Shown here: positions 32,075 through 42,148 of the stretch, piece after piece
How the letters are laid out: every line of letters begins with the position of its first letter
Numbering within the stretch: the stretch's first letter is position 1
Assembly (NCBI RefSeq): GCF_000934605.2
Contig: NZ_CP010897.2
Coordinates: 5,208,001 to 5,272,000, forward strand
Direction: 5' to 3'
DNA from: Pandoraea vervacti
GTDB lineage: Bacteria > Pseudomonadota > Gammaproteobacteria > Burkholderiales > Burkholderiaceae
DNA length: 64,000 nt
The notes under the pieces: model-generated
What the model was told of the DNA's origin: nothing
The model's database searches: none
Seen by the model: only the letters and a program-made list of their open reading frames with translations
Translations under genes and position numbers: made by a program

Positions 32075-32399
32075 GCAGTTGCCCCCGCGTCTCGTCTTCC
32101 ACCCAACGCGCATAAGCCGGAAGTGCCGCCGTGGCGGGCCAGGCAACGATCTCCGGTACGTCGTAAGGATGGTGTTCCTTGATGTACTGCTCCAATGCGC
32201 CGTAGCGCGCGGCAGTTGTTTTGATCATGAGCGGCACTTCAAGGCTCGTCTCACGCTTGCCTTGCCAGCGATAGCTCGAACGCACCGGCGCCATCTGCTG
32301 CACACACGCCGCCAGCCGGGCGACGAGCATGCCGTCGATGGCTGCTTCCGCACTGGCTTCGTCGGGAAACGTCGTCATGACGATAAGAAGGGCATCCAT
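32067..32399 (-). CDS. cutA: Divalent cation tolerance protein CutA
   Basis: 110 aa. Small trimeric cytoplasmic protein of the CutA1 family: LIVMTTFPDEASAEAAIDGMLVARLAACVQ at the N-terminus, SYRWQGK, SLEVPLMIKTTAARYGALEQYIKEHHPYDVPEIVAWP and a final YARWVEDE. Linked to copper and other divalent metal tolerance; its biochemical role is uncertain. Overlaps dsbD (8 nt), the usual cutA-dsbD pair of proteobacteria, implying coupled translation. Confidence 0.93.
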   Translation of the reverse strand: MDALLIVMTTFPDEASAEAAIDGMLVARLAACVQQMAPVRSSYRWQGKRETSLEVPLMIKTTAARYGALEQYIKEHHPYDVPEIVAWPATAALPAYARWVEDETRGQLHV

Positions 32400-32514
32400 G
32401 ATGTGCGGTAGACCATGCGGGTGTGAGGTTGTTCACTGTACACCGACATGGCGAAACATGTACGTGTGCCCCCGCAATTCCAGACAGGCACTAATGCCCG
32501 CTCGGACAAAGCAC

Positions 32515-32549
32515 AAAACAAAAAGCCAGGTCGAAGACCTGGCTTTTTT
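32515..32549. terminator. Bidirectional terminator after rplQ
   Basis: AAAAGCCAGGTC (32521-32532), GAA loop, GACCTGGCTTTT (32536-32547). On the minus strand it is followed by TTTTTGTTTTG and ends the ribosomal protein cluster; on the plus strand by TTTT. Confidence 0.92.
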
Positions 32550-32588
32550 AACGGCTAACGGCCCACTAGAGACCGTCGCGCAAATCGC

Positions 32589-32981
32589 TTACTCAGCGAC
32601 TTCCGGCGCTTCCGTGTCGACTTCCGGACGATCCAGCAGTTCGACGAAAGCCATCGGCGCGTTGTCGCCCACGCGGAAACCCATCTTCAGGATACGCAGG
32701 TAGCCGCCCGGACGGTTGGCGAAACGCGGACCCAGTTCGTTGAACAGCTTGGTGACCATTTCACGATCGCGCAGGCGGTTGAACGCCAGACGACGGTTGG
32801 CAACGGAGTCCTTCTTGCCCAGCGTGATGAGGGGCTCGACGACCTTACGCAGTTCCTTGGCCTTCGGCAGCGTGGTCTTGATCGCTTCGTGCTGCAGCAG
32901 CGAGTTCGACATGTTACGCAGCATTGCCAGGCGGTGGCTGCTCGTACGATTCAGTTTACGCAAACCATGACGGTGACGCAT
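32589..32981 (-). CDS. rplQ: 50S ribosomal protein L17
   Basis: 130 aa, begins [24 protein letters not shown], the invariant L17 N-terminus, with the acidic Glu-rich C-terminus usual in Burkholderiales. Binds 23S rRNA near the exit tunnel. Last gene of the alpha operon, 154 bp after rpoA with a 12-bp hairpin between them, and terminated at 32515-32549. AAAGGAA lies 7 nt before the ATG. Confidence 0.98.
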   Translation of the reverse strand: MRHRHGLRKLNRTSSHRLAMLRNMSNSLLQHEAIKTTLPKAKELRKVVEPLITLGKKDSVANRRLAFNRLRDREMVTKLFNELGPRFANRPGGYLRILKMGFRVGDNAPMAFVELLDRPEVDTEAPEVAE

Positions 32982-33100
32982 TTCAACTTTCCTTTAAACA
33001 GAGTTTTCGACCAAGCTCTTCTATCGGTGACAAACACCGCGGGCCGGTACCTTCGCATTCGGCCGTATCGGATATTTCCGACGCGCCGCACTTACGTAGC

Positions 33101-33128
33101 GACACGGCCGCCCGAAGGCGGCCATGTC
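33101..33128 (-). other. 12-bp UUCG hairpin between rpoA and rplQ
   Basis: In the transcript GACAUGGCCGCC, UUCG loop, GGCGGCCGUGUC (one G-U pair), starting 7 nt after the rpoA stop. No U-run follows, so a processing or 3'-protection element is more likely than a terminator. Confidence 0.65.
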
Positions 33129-33135
33129 TTACCAC

Positions 33136-34113
33136 TTACTTTTCGAGACCAGCCGGCGGCCAGTTTTCGAGCTTCATGCCCAGCGTGAGACCACGCGAGG
33201 CAAGGACTTCCTTGATTTCGTTGAGCGACTTGCGACCCAGGTTCGGGGTCTTGAGCAATTCGTTCTCGGTACGCTGGATCAGGTCGCCGATGTAGTAGAT
33301 GTTTTCGGCCTTCAGGCAGTTGGCCGAACGCACCGTCAACTCGAGATCGTCCACCGGACGCAGCAGAATCGGATCGATCTGCGGCGCACGCGACGGCGCT
33401 TCGCTGGCGGCTTCCGTGCCTTCCAGCGCAGCAAACACCGACAGTTGGTCGACGAGAATGCGAGCCGATTGACGGATCGCTTCTTCCGGCGACACCACAC
33501 CGTTGGTTTCGATGTTCATCACGAGCTTGTCCAGGTCCGTACGCTGTTCCACACGGGCCGATTCGACCGCATAGCTCACACGCTTGACCGGCGAGAACGA
33601 CGCGTCGAGAACGATACGGCCGATAACCTTGGCCGACTCGTCACCATAACGGCGAACGTTACCCGGGACATAACCACGACCCTTTTCGATCTTGATCTGA
33701 ACGTCGAGCTTGCCGCCCTTGGCCAGATGCGCGATCACGTGATCGGGGTTGATCAGTTCCACATCGTGCGGCACTTCAATATCCGAAGCGCGCACCACAC
33801 CTTCACCATCCTTGCGCAGCGTAACGGTGACTTCGTCACGGTTATGCAGCTTGAACACGACACCCTTGAGGTTCAACAGGAAGTTGACAACGTCTTCCTG
33901 GACACCGTCGATGGTGGAATATTCATGCACAACGCCGGCGATCGTCACTTCGGTCGGCGCATAGCCCACCATCGACGACAGCAGCACGCGGCGAAGCGCG
34001 TTGCCCAAGGTGTGGCCATAGCCACGTTCGAACGGCTCCATCACGACTTTGGCGTGATGCTCACCGACCGGCTCAACCGCAATGATCTTGGGCTTCAACA
34101 AACTGGTTTGCAT
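33136..34113 (-). CDS. rpoA: RNA polymerase subunit alpha
   Basis: 325 aa, the standard betaproteobacterial length. N-terminal dimerisation domain ([23 protein letters not shown]) and C-terminal domain ([47 protein letters not shown]) that contacts UP elements and activators. ATG 34113 with AAAGGAA upstream; a longer in-frame start is not supported. Lies between rpsD and rplQ. Confidence 0.99.
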   Translation of the reverse strand: MQTSLLKPKIIAVEPVGEHHAKVVMEPFERGYGHTLGNALRRVLLSSMVGYAPTEVTIAGVVHEYSTIDGVQEDVVNFLLNLKGVVFKLHNRDEVTVTLRKDGEGVVRASDIEVPHDVELINPDHVIAHLAKGGKLDVQIKIEKGRGYVPGNVRRYGDESAKVIGRIVLDASFSPVKRVSYAVESARVEQRTDLDKLVMNIETNGVVSPEEAIRQSARILVDQLSVFAALEGTEAASEAPSRAPQIDPILLRPVDDLELTVRSANCLKAENIYYIGDLIQRTENELLKTPNLGRKSLNEIKEVLASRGLTLGMKLENWPPAGLEK

Positions 34114-34218
34114 AGGTTTCCTTTTCAATACCCTCGGCTCGTTACACCGATAAGGCTGATGGGTGACAACCTGCACGGAACGCAAAACGCGCCGTGAGGC
34201 GCGTCAGCATCATACGGA

Positions 34219-34842
34219 TTAACGCGAATACAATTCGACGATCAGGCTTTCGTTGATGTCGCCCGCGATATCGCTACGTTCCGGCAGTGCCTTGAAAGTG
34301 CCTTCCATCTTCTTGGCGTCAACCGAAACCCAGATCGGGAAACCGACTTGCTCAGCCAGCGTCAGTGCTTCTTGAATACGCACTTGCTTCTTGGCCTTTT
34401 CGCGCACGGCGATAACGTCGCCGGCCTTGACCTTGATCGACGGGATGTTCGACACAACGCCGTTTACCACGATTGCCTTGTGGCCAACGAGTTGGCGCGC
34501 TTCAGCGCGGGTCGAACCAAAGCCCATGCGGTACACGACGTTGTCCAGGCGCGACTCGAGCAGTTGCAGCAGGTTTTCACCCGTGTTGCCCTTGACGCGG
34601 TCGGCTTCCGCGAAATAACGACGGAACTGACGCTCAAGCACGCCGTAAATACGCTTGACCTTCTGCTTTTCGCGCAGCTGGTTGCCGTAGTCCGACGTAC
34701 GAGCACCCGACGTGCGGCCATGCTGACCCGGCTTGCTATCCAGCTTGCACTTGTCGGCGAGCGAGCGGCGTGCGCTCTTCAGGAAGAGGTCAGTACCTTC
34801 ACGACGGGAGAGTTTGGCCTTCGGGCCGATATAACGTGCCAC
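34219..34842 (-). CDS. rpsD: 30S ribosomal protein S4
   Basis: 207 aa, GTG start (GTG GCA CGT) with AAAGGA 6 nt upstream. Primary 16S rRNA-binding protein with the S4 RNA-binding domain at about 97-160 ([34 protein letters not shown]). In E. coli S4 represses the alpha operon through the rpsM leader. Here rpsD is preceded by its own extended -10 promoter and a two-hairpin leader, suggesting separate control. The N-terminal region has a lone cysteine (Cys32), not a zinc-binding set. Confidence 0.98.
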   Translation of the reverse strand: MARYIGPKAKLSRREGTDLFLKSARRSLADKCKLDSKPGQHGRTSGARTSDYGNQLREKQKVKRIYGVLERQFRRYFAEADRVKGNTGENLLQLLESRLDNVVYRMGFGSTRAEARQLVGHKAIVVNGVVSNIPSIKVKAGDVIAVREKAKKQVRIQEALTLAEQVGFPIWVSVDAKKMEGTFKALPERSDIAGDINESLIVELYSR

Positions 34843-34894
34843 GGTTGTTCCTTTATCTCAAAATTTGACGCAGCGAACTTTGTCCACTACGCAA

Positions 34895-34974
34895 GTCCGG
34901 TACCAATGTACCGGACGGTGGTCTTAGAAATTACTACGCGCACGGCCGAGACCGTGCGCGAACCCGCGATTATA
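34895..34974 (-). promoter_or_regulatory. rpsD promoter and two-hairpin leader
   Basis: On the minus strand TGCTATAAT gives an extended -10 (hexamer 34974-34969); no good -35 is visible. Just downstream is a perfect 9-bp hairpin CGCGCACGG/CCGTGCGCG (34960-34937, 6-nt loop), then GTCCGGTAC-ATTG-GTACCGGAC (34916-34895), enclosed by CCAC/GTGG. Both lie between rpsK and rpsD, within about 120 nt of leader. Placement suits autogenous control by S4, but this is inference. Confidence 0.6.
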
Positions 34975-34994
34975 GCAGGATTTTCTGAAGCGTC

Positions 34995-35399
34995 TTAGAT
35001 ACGACGACGCTTCGGCGGACGGCAGCCGTTGTGCGGGACCGGCGTCACGTCCGAAATGGCCGTGATCTTGATACCCAGCGCATTCAGTGCACGAACCGCC
35101 GATTCGCGACCCGGGCCCGGGCCCTTGATGCGAACTTCGAGGTTCTTCACACCGTATTCCAGCGCGACGCGGCCAGCCGACTCTGCAGCAACCTGGGCAG
35201 CAAACGGGGTCGACTTACGCGAACCCTTGAAGCCCTGGCCACCCGACGTCGCCCATGCCAGCGCATTGCCCTGACGATCAGTGATCGTGATGATGGTGTT
35301 GTTGAACGAAGCGTGGACGTGCACGACGCCTTCGGCAACGCTCTTCTTGACCTTCTTGCGAACGCGCTGCGAAGCGGCGTTGTTCTGTTGCTTAGCCAT
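34995..35399 (-). CDS. rpsK: 30S ribosomal protein S11
   Basis: 134 aa: [54 protein letters not shown]...[18 protein letters not shown] body and the basic C-terminus [11 protein letters not shown]. Component of the platform of the 30S subunit near the mRNA exit. ATG with AGGAACTC upstream; 17 bp after rpsM. Followed by a 152-bp gap carrying the rpsD promoter. Confidence 0.98.
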   Translation of the reverse strand: MAKQQNNAASQRVRKKVKKSVAEGVVHVHASFNNTIITITDRQGNALAWATSGGQGFKGSRKSTPFAAQVAAESAGRVALEYGVKNLEVRIKGPGPGRESAVRALNALGIKITAISDVTPVPHNGCRPPKRRRI

Positions 35400-35416
35400 G
35401 AGTTCCTATCCTCTGG

Positions 35417-35782
35417 TTACTTCTTCAGCGAGACGCCGGCCTTACGCGGGCCCTTGCGGGTACGCGCATTGGTACGGGTACGCTGACCACGAAGCGGCAA
35501 GCCCTTGCGGTGACGCATACCACGATAGCAGCCCAGGTCCATCAGGCGCTTGATGCTCATGGTCACTTCACGGCGCAGGTCGCCTTCGACCGTCAGTTGA
35601 CCCACTTGGTCACGCAGCTTTTCGAGATCGGCGTCGTCGAGGTCCTTGACCTTCTTCGAGTACGCCACGCCGGCGGCGTCGCAAATCTGGCGAGCGCGCG
35701 TGCGGCCGACACCGTAAATAGCCGTCAGGCCAATAGCGGTGTGCTGGTGGTTCGGGATGTTAACCCCTGCGATACGAGCCAT
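35417..35782 (-). CDS. rpsM: 30S ribosomal protein S13
   Basis: 121 aa, [30 protein letters not shown] start with the helix-two turn-helix fold and C-terminal basic tail [23 protein letters not shown] that reaches the P-site. First true alpha-operon gene. The 35-bp gap to rpmJ holds no promoter, so it is probably read from the spc unit. Confidence 0.98.
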   Translation of the reverse strand: MARIAGVNIPNHQHTAIGLTAIYGVGRTRARQICDAAGVAYSKKVKDLDDADLEKLRDQVGQLTVEGDLRREVTMSIKRLMDLGCYRGMRHRKGLPLRGQRTRTNARTRKGPRKAGVSLKK

Positions 35783-35817
35783 TCGTAATTCCCCAACTAA
35801 ATAGCGTTAAAGGCCGA

Positions 35818-35934
35818 TTAGCCCTGACGTTGCTTGTGGCGCGGATCCGAACTGCAGATCACGCGCAGCACGCCTTTGCGCTTCACAAACTTGCAATTGC
35901 GGCAGATGCACTTAACAGATGCCAAAACTTTCAT
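35818..35934 (-). CDS. rpmJ: 50S ribosomal protein L36 (zinc-ribbon form)
   Basis: 38 aa, [38 protein letters not shown] in family alignment. Zinc ligands Cys11, Cys14, Cys27 and His33 are all present, so this is the zinc-containing (C+) paralogue. GAGGGAA lies 5 nt before the ATG. Between infA (19 bp) and rpsM (35 bp). Confidence 0.97.
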   Translation of the reverse strand: MKVLASVKCICRNCKFVKRKGVLRVICSSDPRHKQRQG

Positions 35935-35953
35935 GACAATTCCCTCTCTCTAA

Positions 35954-36172
35954 TCACTTCGCCCGGAAGACGATCCGCGCACGCGACAGATCGTAGGGCG
36001 TCAACTCTACCGTCACCTTATCCCCAGGAAGGATACGGATGTAGTGCATCCGCATCTTGCCGGAAATATGTCCGAGTACTACATGGCCATTTTCCAGCTT
36101 TACCCGGAAGGTGGCATTGGGGAGGTTTTCAAGGACCTCACCCTGCATTTGAATAACGTCGTCTTTCGACAT
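35954..36172 (-). CDS. infA: Translation initiation factor IF-1
   Basis: 72 aa single OB-fold: [72 protein letters not shown] in family terms. Binds the A-site of the 30S subunit during initiation. Nine bp after secY; its Shine-Dalgarno is weak, so coupling to secY translation is plausible. Presence of infA between secY and rpmJ is typical of betaproteobacteria. Confidence 0.98.
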   Translation of the reverse strand: MSKDDVIQMQGEVLENLPNATFRVKLENGHVVLGHISGKMRMHYIRILPGDKVTVELTPYDLSRARIVFRAK

Positions 36173-36181
36173 GATCCCGGA

Positions 36182-37519
36182 TCAGCGAAGCGTCATGTTA
36201 TTGCCGCCCTTGAAATTCGCTTTGCGGAGCAGCGACTCATACTGTTGCGACATCACATACGACTGCACTTGCGCCATGAAGTCCATCGTCACCACCACGA
36301 TAATCAGCAGTGAGGTTCCACCGAAGTAGAACGGGACATTCCAACGCAACACCAGAAACTCAGGCAGCAAACACACCAGGGTGACATAAGCTGCGCCGGC
36401 CAGTGTCAGACGCGTCAGGATCTTGTCGATATACCGCGCCGTCTGGTCGCCCGGACGAATCCCCGGGACAAACGCTCCGCTCTTCTTCAGGTTCTCGGCG
36501 GTCTCCTTGCTGTTGAACACCAGTGCGGTGTAGAAGAAGCAGAAGAACACGATCGCCAGTGCGTAGAGCATCACGTAGATCGGCTGACCCGGCGACAACT
36601 TCGCCGCGATATCCTTGAGCCAGCGCGCGTTATCACCTGCGCCGAACCAATTCGCGATCGTTGCCGGGAACAGGATGATCGACGATGCAAAGATCGGCGG
36701 AATCACGCCTGCCATGTTCAGCTTGAGCGGCAGGTGCGAAGCCTGACCACCGTACACCTTGTTGCCGACCTGACGTTTGGCGTAGTTCACCAGGATCTTG
36801 CGCTGACCACGTTCGACGAAAACGACGAAGAACGTCACCAGCACCACCAGGACACAGATCACGATCGCCGAGAACGGACCGATCGAACCCGTGCTGACGA
36901 GCTCGAACAAGCCGCCTACTGCGTTCGGCAAACCGGCCGCGATACCACCGAAGATGATGATCGAGATACCGTTACCGAGGCCGCGTTCGGTGATTTGCTC
37001 ACCCAGCCACATCAGGAACATCGTGCCGGTCACGAGCGTGATCACCGTCGTCAGGCGGAACAACATGCCCGGATCGACGACGAGCCCCGGCTCGCTCTCC
37101 AACGTCACCGCAATCGCAGCTGCCTGGAAGAGCGCAAGCACCACCGTGAAATACCGGGTGTACTGCGTGATCTTGCGTTGTCCGGCCTGGCCTTCCTTAC
37201 GCAAAGCTTCCAATTGCGGCGATACCATCGCCAGCAACTGCATGATGATCGACGCTGAAATGTACGGCATGATCCCCAGCGCGAAGATCGTGAAACGCGA
37301 CAACGCACCGCCAGAGAACATGTTGAACATGCCCAGGATCCCGCCCGACTGGCGCTGGAACAACTGCGCCAGCTGATCGGGGTCGATGCCCGGCACCGGG
37401 ATATGCGCACCAATACGGTAGACGATCAACGCCAGCAGCAGAAAAACCAGCCGCCGGCGCAGATCCGCATACTTCGGGCCCTGCGTACCAGGCTTAGCGA
37501 GATTAGGAGACTTGGCCAA
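36182..37519 (-). CDS. secY: Preprotein translocase subunit SecY
   Basis: 445 aa, ten membrane helices of the Sec61/SecY channel. Key blocks: [43 protein letters not shown], and the C-terminal [20 protein letters not shown]. Translation starts at TTG (TTG GCC AAG TCT), with CGGAG 6 nt upstream, an uncommon start codon. It follows rplO by 23 bp and precedes infA. Forms the protein-conducting pore with SecE and SecG. Confidence 0.97.
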   Translation of the reverse strand: MAKSPNLAKPGTQGPKYADLRRRLVFLLLALIVYRIGAHIPVPGIDPDQLAQLFQRQSGGILGMFNMFSGGALSRFTIFALGIMPYISASIIMQLLAMVSPQLEALRKEGQAGQRKITQYTRYFTVVLALFQAAAIAVTLESEPGLVVDPGMLFRLTTVITLVTGTMFLMWLGEQITERGLGNGISIIIFGGIAAGLPNAVGGLFELVSTGSIGPFSAIVICVLVVLVTFFVVFVERGQRKILVNYAKRQVGNKVYGGQASHLPLKLNMAGVIPPIFASSIILFPATIANWFGAGDNARWLKDIAAKLSPGQPIYVMLYALAIVFFCFFYTALVFNSKETAENLKKSGAFVPGIRPGDQTARYIDKILTRLTLAGAAYVTLVCLLPEFLVLRWNVPFYFGGTSLLIIVVVTMDFMAQVQSYVMSQQYESLLRKANFKGGNNMTLR

Positions 37520-37542
37520 TGCTGGCTCCGGGGTGTCCTAAC

Positions 37543-37977
37543 TTACTCTGCGACCGAACCGCCGGCCGCCTGAATTGCCGTGAGCGCACCCTTGGTGACG
37601 CCCAGACCCTTCACAACGACCTTGCGGGTGATCTCGCCTGCGGCGATGATCTTGGCCGACAGCGACAGCTCGCTCACCAGACCGGCCTGCTTCAGAACCA
37701 GCAGATCGATCTCGTCGACCGGCAGGTTGTTCAGGTCCGACAGGCGAACTTCGCCCACGAAACGACGCGTCAGCGACTTGAAACCACGCTTCGGCAGACG
37801 ACGTTGCAGCGGCATTTGACCGCCTTCGAAGCCCACCTTGTGGAAGCCACCCGAACGCGACTTCTGACCCTTGTGACCACGGCCGGCGGTTTTACCCAGA
37901 CCCGAACCGATGCCACGGCCAACGCGGCGCTTGGCGTGCTTGGCGCCTTCTGCCGGCTTAATCGAATTCAATTCCAT
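37543..37977 (-). CDS. rplO: 50S ribosomal protein L15
   Basis: 144 aa; [44 protein letters not shown] is the Gly/Arg-rich rRNA-binding N-terminus of L15, followed by the globular C-terminal domain ending [17 protein letters not shown] 3 nt before the ATG. Between rpmD and secY, as in E. coli. Confidence 0.98.
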   Translation of the reverse strand: MELNSIKPAEGAKHAKRRVGRGIGSGLGKTAGRGHKGQKSRSGGFHKVGFEGGQMPLQRRLPKRGFKSLTRRFVGEVRLSDLNNLPVDEIDLLVLKQAGLVSELSLSAKIIAAGEITRKVVVKGLGVTKGALTAIQAAGGSVAE

Positions 37978-37988
37978 TTTGCCCTCGC

Positions 37989-38171
37989 TCAGTCGACGAT
38001 CTTCACAAGGTACGAGACCTTGTTGATCATGCCCCGCACAGCGGGCGTATCCTGCAACTCGCTGACCGAATTGAGGCGACGCAGGCCCAGACCCTTGACG
38101 GTGGCGCGATGGTCTTCGCGCGTACCGATCAGGCTCTTGACCAGCTTAACTTTCACAGTTTGCTGCGACAT
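37989..38171 (-). CDS. rpmD: 50S ribosomal protein L30
   Basis: 60 aa. [36 protein letters not shown] and [13 protein letters not shown] are the L30 signature ends. ATG 38171 follows AAGGGTGA at 6 nt; an in-frame ATG three codons earlier lacks a site. Sits 11 bp both after rpsE and before rplO. Confidence 0.97.
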   Translation of the reverse strand: MSQQTVKVKLVKSLIGTREDHRATVKGLGLRRLNSVSELQDTPAVRGMINKVSYLVKIVD

Positions 38172-38182
38172 ATTGATCACCC

Positions 38183-38701
38183 TTAGCCGAGGATCTCTTC
38201 CACCGACTTGCCACGCTTAGCGGCGATGTCAGCAGGAGTCGATTGTTTCTTCAGGCCATCGAGCGTGGCGCGGACCAGGTTGTACGGGTTCGTCGAGCCG
38301 AGGCTCTTCGTCACCACGTTGGTCACGCCCATCACCTCGAACACCGCACGCATCGGGCCACCAGCGATCACGCCAGTACCGTCCTTCGCCGGCGACATCA
38401 GGACGCGCGAGGCGCCATGCTGGCCGAGAACGTTGTGTTGAAGGGTGCCATTCTTCAGAGCAACCTTGAACATGTTGCGGCGGGCTTGTTCCATTGCCTT
38501 TTGAACGGCAACCGGGACTTCCTTCGCCTTGCCCTTGCCCATGCCGATGCGGCCATCGCCGTCACCAACCACGGTCAACGCGGCAAAACCGAGAATACGG
38601 CCACCCTTCACAACCTTCGTGACACGGTTGACCGCGATCATCTTCTCGCGAAGGCCGTCGTCGCGTTCGTCAGCCTGAACTTTCGCTTGCATCTTTGCCA
38701 T
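38183..38701 (-). CDS. rpsE: 30S ribosomal protein S5
   Basis: 172 aa. Double-stranded-RNA-binding N-terminal domain [47 protein letters not shown] and S5 C-terminal domain. Contributes to decoding accuracy. AAGGA 6 nt before the ATG. Between rplR and rpmD. Confidence 0.98.
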   Translation of the reverse strand: MAKMQAKVQADERDDGLREKMIAVNRVTKVVKGGRILGFAALTVVGDGDGRIGMGKGKAKEVPVAVQKAMEQARRNMFKVALKNGTLQHNVLGQHGASRVLMSPAKDGTGVIAGGPMRAVFEVMGVTNVVTKSLGSTNPYNLVRATLDGLKKQSTPADIAAKRGKSVEEILG

Positions 38702-38714
38702 GACGGATCCTTAC

Positions 38715-39080
38715 TTAGAACTTGAGGCCGGCTTCACGGGCAGCGTCGGCCAGAGCCTTGACGCGACCGTGATAGCGGAAGCCCGAGCGGTCGAAAGCCA
38801 CGCTTTCGATGCCGGCAGCCTTCGCCTTTTCGGCGATACGACGACCGATCAATGCAGCAGCGGCAGCGTTGCCACCCTTGCCTTCCTTGTCGCCCAGTTC
38901 CTTGCGCACTTCGGCTTCCAGCGTCGAAGCGCTGGCCAGCACTTGCGTGCCGTCTTCCGAGAAAACTTGCGCGTAAATGTGCACGTTGGTGCGATGCACG
39001 GAAAGGCGATGCACCTTTTGAGCTGCCAGCTTGATACGAGTCTGGCGAGCACGGCGCACACGAGATTGTTTCTTGTCCAT
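38715..39080 (-). CDS. rplR: 50S ribosomal protein L18
   Basis: 121 aa; [40 protein letters not shown] start and the C-terminal [26 protein letters not shown] are typical. Binds 5S rRNA with L5 and L25. ATG 39080 has AAGGGTG upstream and matches the family; the in-frame codon three positions earlier is not needed. Confidence 0.98.
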   Translation of the reverse strand: MDKKQSRVRRARQTRIKLAAQKVHRLSVHRTNVHIYAQVFSEDGTQVLASASTLEAEVRKELGDKEGKGGNAAAAALIGRRIAEKAKAAGIESVAFDRSGFRYHGRVKALADAAREAGLKF

Positions 39081-39091
39081 GTTTCGCACCC

Positions 39092-39625
39092 TTACTTCTT
39101 CTTGGTTTCCTTGAGGATCACCACCTCGTCCGCATAGCGGACGCCCTTACCCTTGTAGGGCTCGGGCGGACGGTAACCGCGAACTTCCGCAGCCACTTGT
39201 CCGATGCGTTGCTTATCAACGCCCTTGATGATGATCTCCGTCTGCGTCGGGGTCTCTGCCTTCACGCCTTCCGGCATGGCATGCACGACATCGTGCGAGA
39301 AACCCAGCTCGAGCTTCAGGTTGTTACCTTCAGCCTTGGCACGGTAACCCACGCCAACGAGTTGCAGCTTCTTTTCGAAACCCTTGCTCACACCGGTCAC
39401 CATGTTGTTGACCAGTGCACGTTCCGTACCATACAGCGCGTTCGCTTCACGGCTTTCGTCGGCCGGGGCGAAGGTGATGGTGCCGTCTTCGATCTTGACG
39501 TTCACGAGGGCGTTCACGCCGCGGGTCAGCGAACCCAGGGCACCCTTGACCGTCAGCACATTGCCAGCCAGCGTTGCTTCAACGCCCTTCGGCAGCGCAA
39601 TGGGACTCTTACCTACTCGAGACAT
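39092..39625 (-). CDS. rplF: 50S ribosomal protein L6
   Basis: 177 aa, [31 protein letters not shown] with the two tandem L6 domains and C-terminal [23 protein letters not shown]. Lies near the factor-binding site of the 50S subunit. GAGGAG upstream of ATG; 15 bp after rpsH. Confidence 0.98.
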   Translation of the reverse strand: MSRVGKSPIALPKGVEATLAGNVLTVKGALGSLTRGVNALVNVKIEDGTITFAPADESREANALYGTERALVNNMVTGVSKGFEKKLQLVGVGYRAKAEGNNLKLELGFSHDVVHAMPEGVKAETPTQTEIIIKGVDKQRIGQVAAEVRGYRPPEPYKGKGVRYADEVVILKETKKK

Positions 39626-39640
39626 TTCAACTCTCCTCGG

Positions 39641-40036
39641 TTAGGCCACGTAGCAGATGACTTCGCCGCCCACGCCGGTGGCGCGTGCCTTGCGATCCGT
39701 CATCACGCCCTTCGGGGTCGAGACGATTGCAACGCCCAGGCCATTCATGACCTGCGGGATGTCGTTGCGGCTCTTGTACACACGCAGACCCGGGCGCGAA
39801 ACGCGCTCGAGGCGCTCGATCACCGGACGGCCAGCGTAGTACTTCAGTGCGATGTTCAGCACCGGCTTGGTTTCTTCTGCTTCAACCGCGAAATCTTCGA
39901 TGTAGCCTTCGTCCTTCAGGACCTTGGCGATCGAGACCTTCAGCTTGGACGAGGGCATCTTCACCGATGCCTTCTCAACCATCTGAGCGTTGCGGATGCG
40001 AGTCAGCATATCGGCGATAGGATCGCTCATGCTCAT
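39641..40036 (-). CDS. rpsH: 30S ribosomal protein S8
   Basis: 131 aa, [33 protein letters not shown] start and C-terminal [22 protein letters not shown]. In E. coli S8 is the translational repressor of the spc operon, binding near rplE; whether the same target exists here was not resolved by eye. AGGAG precedes the ATG. Confidence 0.98.
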   Translation of the reverse strand: MSMSDPIADMLTRIRNAQMVEKASVKMPSSKLKVSIAKVLKDEGYIEDFAVEAEETKPVLNIALKYYAGRPVIERLERVSRPGLRVYKSRNDIPQVMNGLGVAIVSTPKGVMTDRKARATGVGGEVICYVA

Positions 40037-40049
40037 GGTGCTTCTCCTA

Positions 40050-40355
40050 TTACCAGCTTGCTTTGGTCACGCCCGGGATTTCGCCACGGAAGGCGATTTC
40101 ACGGATCTTGTTACGGGCCAGGCCGAATTTGCGGAACGTGCCGCGCGGACGACCGGTCAGCTCGCAACGATTGCGTTGACGCGTCGGGTTGGCGTTACGC
40201 GGCAGCTGTTGCAGCGCCAGACGTGCTTCATAACGCTCGTCTTCCGACTTGCTGGTGTCTTCGATGATCGCTTTGAGGTCAGCACGCTTGCCAGCGTACT
40301 TCGCCGCCAGACGGGCGCGCTTCTTTTCGCGTTCGATAAGTGCCAGTTTAGCCAC
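40050..40355 (-). CDS. rpsN: 30S ribosomal protein S14 (long, zinc-free form)
   Basis: 101 aa with GTG start (GTG GCT AAA), GAGG 5 nt upstream. The long proteobacterial type: C-terminal [38 protein letters not shown], with only one cysteine, so no zinc ribbon. Interesting contrast with L36, which keeps its zinc site. Between rplE and rpsH. Confidence 0.97.
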   Translation of the reverse strand: MAKLALIEREKKRARLAAKYAGKRADLKAIIEDTSKSEDERYEARLALQQLPRNANPTRQRNRCELTGRPRGTFRKFGLARNKIREIAFRGEIPGVTKASW

Positions 40356-40362
40356 GATTACC

Positions 40363-40902
40363 TCAGTTACGGAACGGGAATTTGAACGCCGACAGAAGAG
40401 CCTTGGCTTCTTCGTCAGTCTTCGCAGTCGTGGTGATGCTGATGTTCAGACCACGCAGTGCGTCGATTTTGTCGTACTCGATTTCGGGGAAGATGATCTG
40501 TTCCTTCACACCGATGTTGTAGTTGCCACGACCGTCGAACGCACGACCCGAAATACCACGGAAGTCACGCACGCGCGGCAGAGCCACGGTGATGAAACGA
40601 TCCAGGAATTCGAACATACGCTCGCCGCGCAGCGTCACCATCGTACCGATCGGGTAACCTTCGCGGATCTTGAAACCGGCGATAGCCTTGCGAGCCTTCG
40701 TCACCACCGGCTTCTGGCCGGCGATCTTCGTCAGGTCGCCAACGGCGTGCTCAATGATCTTCTTGTCAGCGACGGCTTGACCAAGGCCCATGTTCAGGGT
40801 GATCTTGGTGATGCGCGGCACTTCCATGACGGACTTGTAACCGAACTGCTTCGTGAGCTCGGCGACAATCTTGTCCTTATAGAATTCTTGCAAACGGGCC
40901 AT
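40363..40902 (-). CDS. rplE: 50S ribosomal protein L5
   Basis: 179 aa, [41 protein letters not shown] and C-terminal [29 protein letters not shown]. Binds 5S rRNA and contacts P-site tRNA. GGGAG 7 nt before the ATG; 7 bp gap to rpsN. Confidence 0.98.
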   Translation of the reverse strand: MARLQEFYKDKIVAELTKQFGYKSVMEVPRITKITLNMGLGQAVADKKIIEHAVGDLTKIAGQKPVVTKARKAIAGFKIREGYPIGTMVTLRGERMFEFLDRFITVALPRVRDFRGISGRAFDGRGNYNIGVKEQIIFPEIEYDKIDALRGLNISITTTAKTDEEAKALLSAFKFPFRN

Positions 40903-40921
40903 TATCTATACTCCCTGCGAC

Positions 40922-41230
40922 TTAGGCACCGACGACCGCACCGGTCGTCTTGAGGAAGCGGACCTTCTTGCCGTCTTCGACCTTGATGCCCACGCGCGAC
41001 GGCTTGCCATTGGCATCCACCAGCGCCACGTTCGAAACGTGGATCGGCATCGTCTTGTCGACCACGCCACCTTGCGTGCCCTTCATCGGGTTCGGCTTGA
41101 CGTGCTTCTTGGCAACGTTCACGCCCTCGACGACCAGCTTGTCACCATCAACGGCCAGAACCGTGCCACGCTTGGCCTTGTCCTTACCCGTCAGAACGAT
41201 GACTTGGTCACCCTTGCGAATCTTGTTCAT
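40922..41230 (-). CDS. rplX: 50S ribosomal protein L24
   Basis: 102 aa with the KOW motif [25 protein letters not shown] and [16 protein letters not shown] block. Assembly initiator protein of the 50S subunit. AAGGAG 7 nt before the ATG. Eleven bp after rplN. Confidence 0.98.
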   Translation of the reverse strand: MNKIRKGDQVIVLTGKDKAKRGTVLAVDGDKLVVEGVNVAKKHVKPNPMKGTQGGVVDKTMPIHVSNVALVDANGKPSRVGIKVEDGKKVRFLKTTGAVVGA

Positions 41231-41241
41231 GTGTCGGCTCC

Positions 41242-41610
41242 TTACAGCACTTCCGGGGCCAGCGACACGATCTTCATGAAGCGTTCGGTACGCAGTTCAC
41301 GCGTAACCGGTCCGAAGATACGGGTGCCGATCGGCTCGAGCTTGGTGTTAAGCAGCACGGCGGCATTGCCGTCGAATTTGACCAGCGAGCCGTCCTGGCG
41401 ACGCACGCCCTTGGCGGTGCGCACGACCACTGCGTTGTAGATTTCGCCCTTCTTGACGCGACCACGCGGGGCAGCATCCTTGACGCTGACCTTGATGATG
41501 TCGCCAATGCCGGCGTAGCGACGCTTGGAGCCGCCCAGCACCTTGATGCACATCACTTCGCGCGCACCGGTGTTGTCGGCTACTTCGAGCCGGGTTTCAG
41601 TTTGAATCAT
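41242..41610 (-). CDS. rplN: 50S ribosomal protein L14
   Basis: 122 aa, the invariant family length; [37 protein letters not shown] to [17 protein letters not shown]. First gene of the spc unit. ATG 41610 has GGGAAGA upstream; the longer in-frame start is inside the leader. Preceded by 265 bp with a dyad-embedded promoter. Confidence 0.98.
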   Translation of the reverse strand: MIQTETRLEVADNTGAREVMCIKVLGGSKRRYAGIGDIIKVSVKDAAPRGRVKKGEIYNAVVVRTAKGVRRQDGSLVKFDGNAAVLLNTKLEPIGTRIFGPVTRELRTERFMKIVSLAPEVL

Positions 41611-41813
41611 GGTGTTATCTTCCCAACTTAATCCGACACATAAGCGTCGGTCAGTCTTGGTCCCCGTCAGCACCAAAGGGTGCCGTTTGGGTTGAGTCGT
41701 TCAAAAGTGGACAACCTTGCTACCTCATCCAGACCCGTAGAGGATACGGATCGGCCTCGGAAGCCATCCACTTCCTTGCGAAACCAAAGACCGGTTTTGG
41801 CGAAAGAAGCGGA

Positions 41814-41851
41814 AAGTCCGGAATTATACAATGATAATTCCGGACTTGCAA
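41814..41851 (-). promoter_or_regulatory. spc unit promoter inside a 14-bp perfect inverted repeat
   Basis: On the minus strand TTGCAA, 17 bp, TATAAT (hexamers 41851-41846 and 41828-41823). The stretch 41814-41847 is AAGTCCGGAATTAT, 6 bp, ATAATTCCGGACTT: 14-bp arms with no mismatch, covering the -10, the spacer and the edge of the -35. The leader to rplN is about 205 nt. The dyad could be an operator, or fold as a cruciform or an RNA hairpin when read from rpsQ. Confidence 0.75.
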
Positions 41852-41875
41852 GTCAAGCCTTCGCTTCAGACTGCC

Positions 41876-42148
41876 TTAGATGATACGGGCAGCTTCCACG
41901 AGACGGGCAACCGTCCAGGCCTTGGTCTTCGACAGCGGACGGGATTCTTGAATCTCGACCAGGTCGCCTTCCTTGTACTGGTTGGTTTCGTCGTGCGCGT
42001 GGTACTTCTTCGAGCGCACGATGTACTTGCCGTAGAGCGGGTGCTTCATTTGACGCTCGATCAGCACGGTAACCGTCTTGTCCATCTTATCGCTGACAAC
42101 GCGACCCACGAGGGTGCGCTTCAGCGAAGTCTTAGCGGTATCGTTCAT
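41876..42148 (-). CDS. rpsQ: 30S ribosomal protein S17
   Basis: 90 aa OB-fold protein: [54 protein letters not shown]. Primary 16S rRNA binder. Its ATG overlaps the rpmC stop as ATGA, indicating coupled translation. Last gene of the S10 part of the cluster; the spc promoter follows. Confidence 0.98.
   Translation of the reverse strand: MNDTAKTSLKRTLVGRVVSDKMDKTVTVLIERQMKHPLYGKYIVRSKKYHAHDETNQYKEGDLVEIQESRPLSKTKAWTVARLVEAARII

Noticed and set aside
33101..33128. Terminator between rpoA and rplQ
   Set aside because: The hairpin is strong but has no following U-run, and rplQ has no promoter of its own that I can see.
33124..34197. Plus-strand frame opposite rpoA
   Set aside because: Shadow of rpoA; no protein features.
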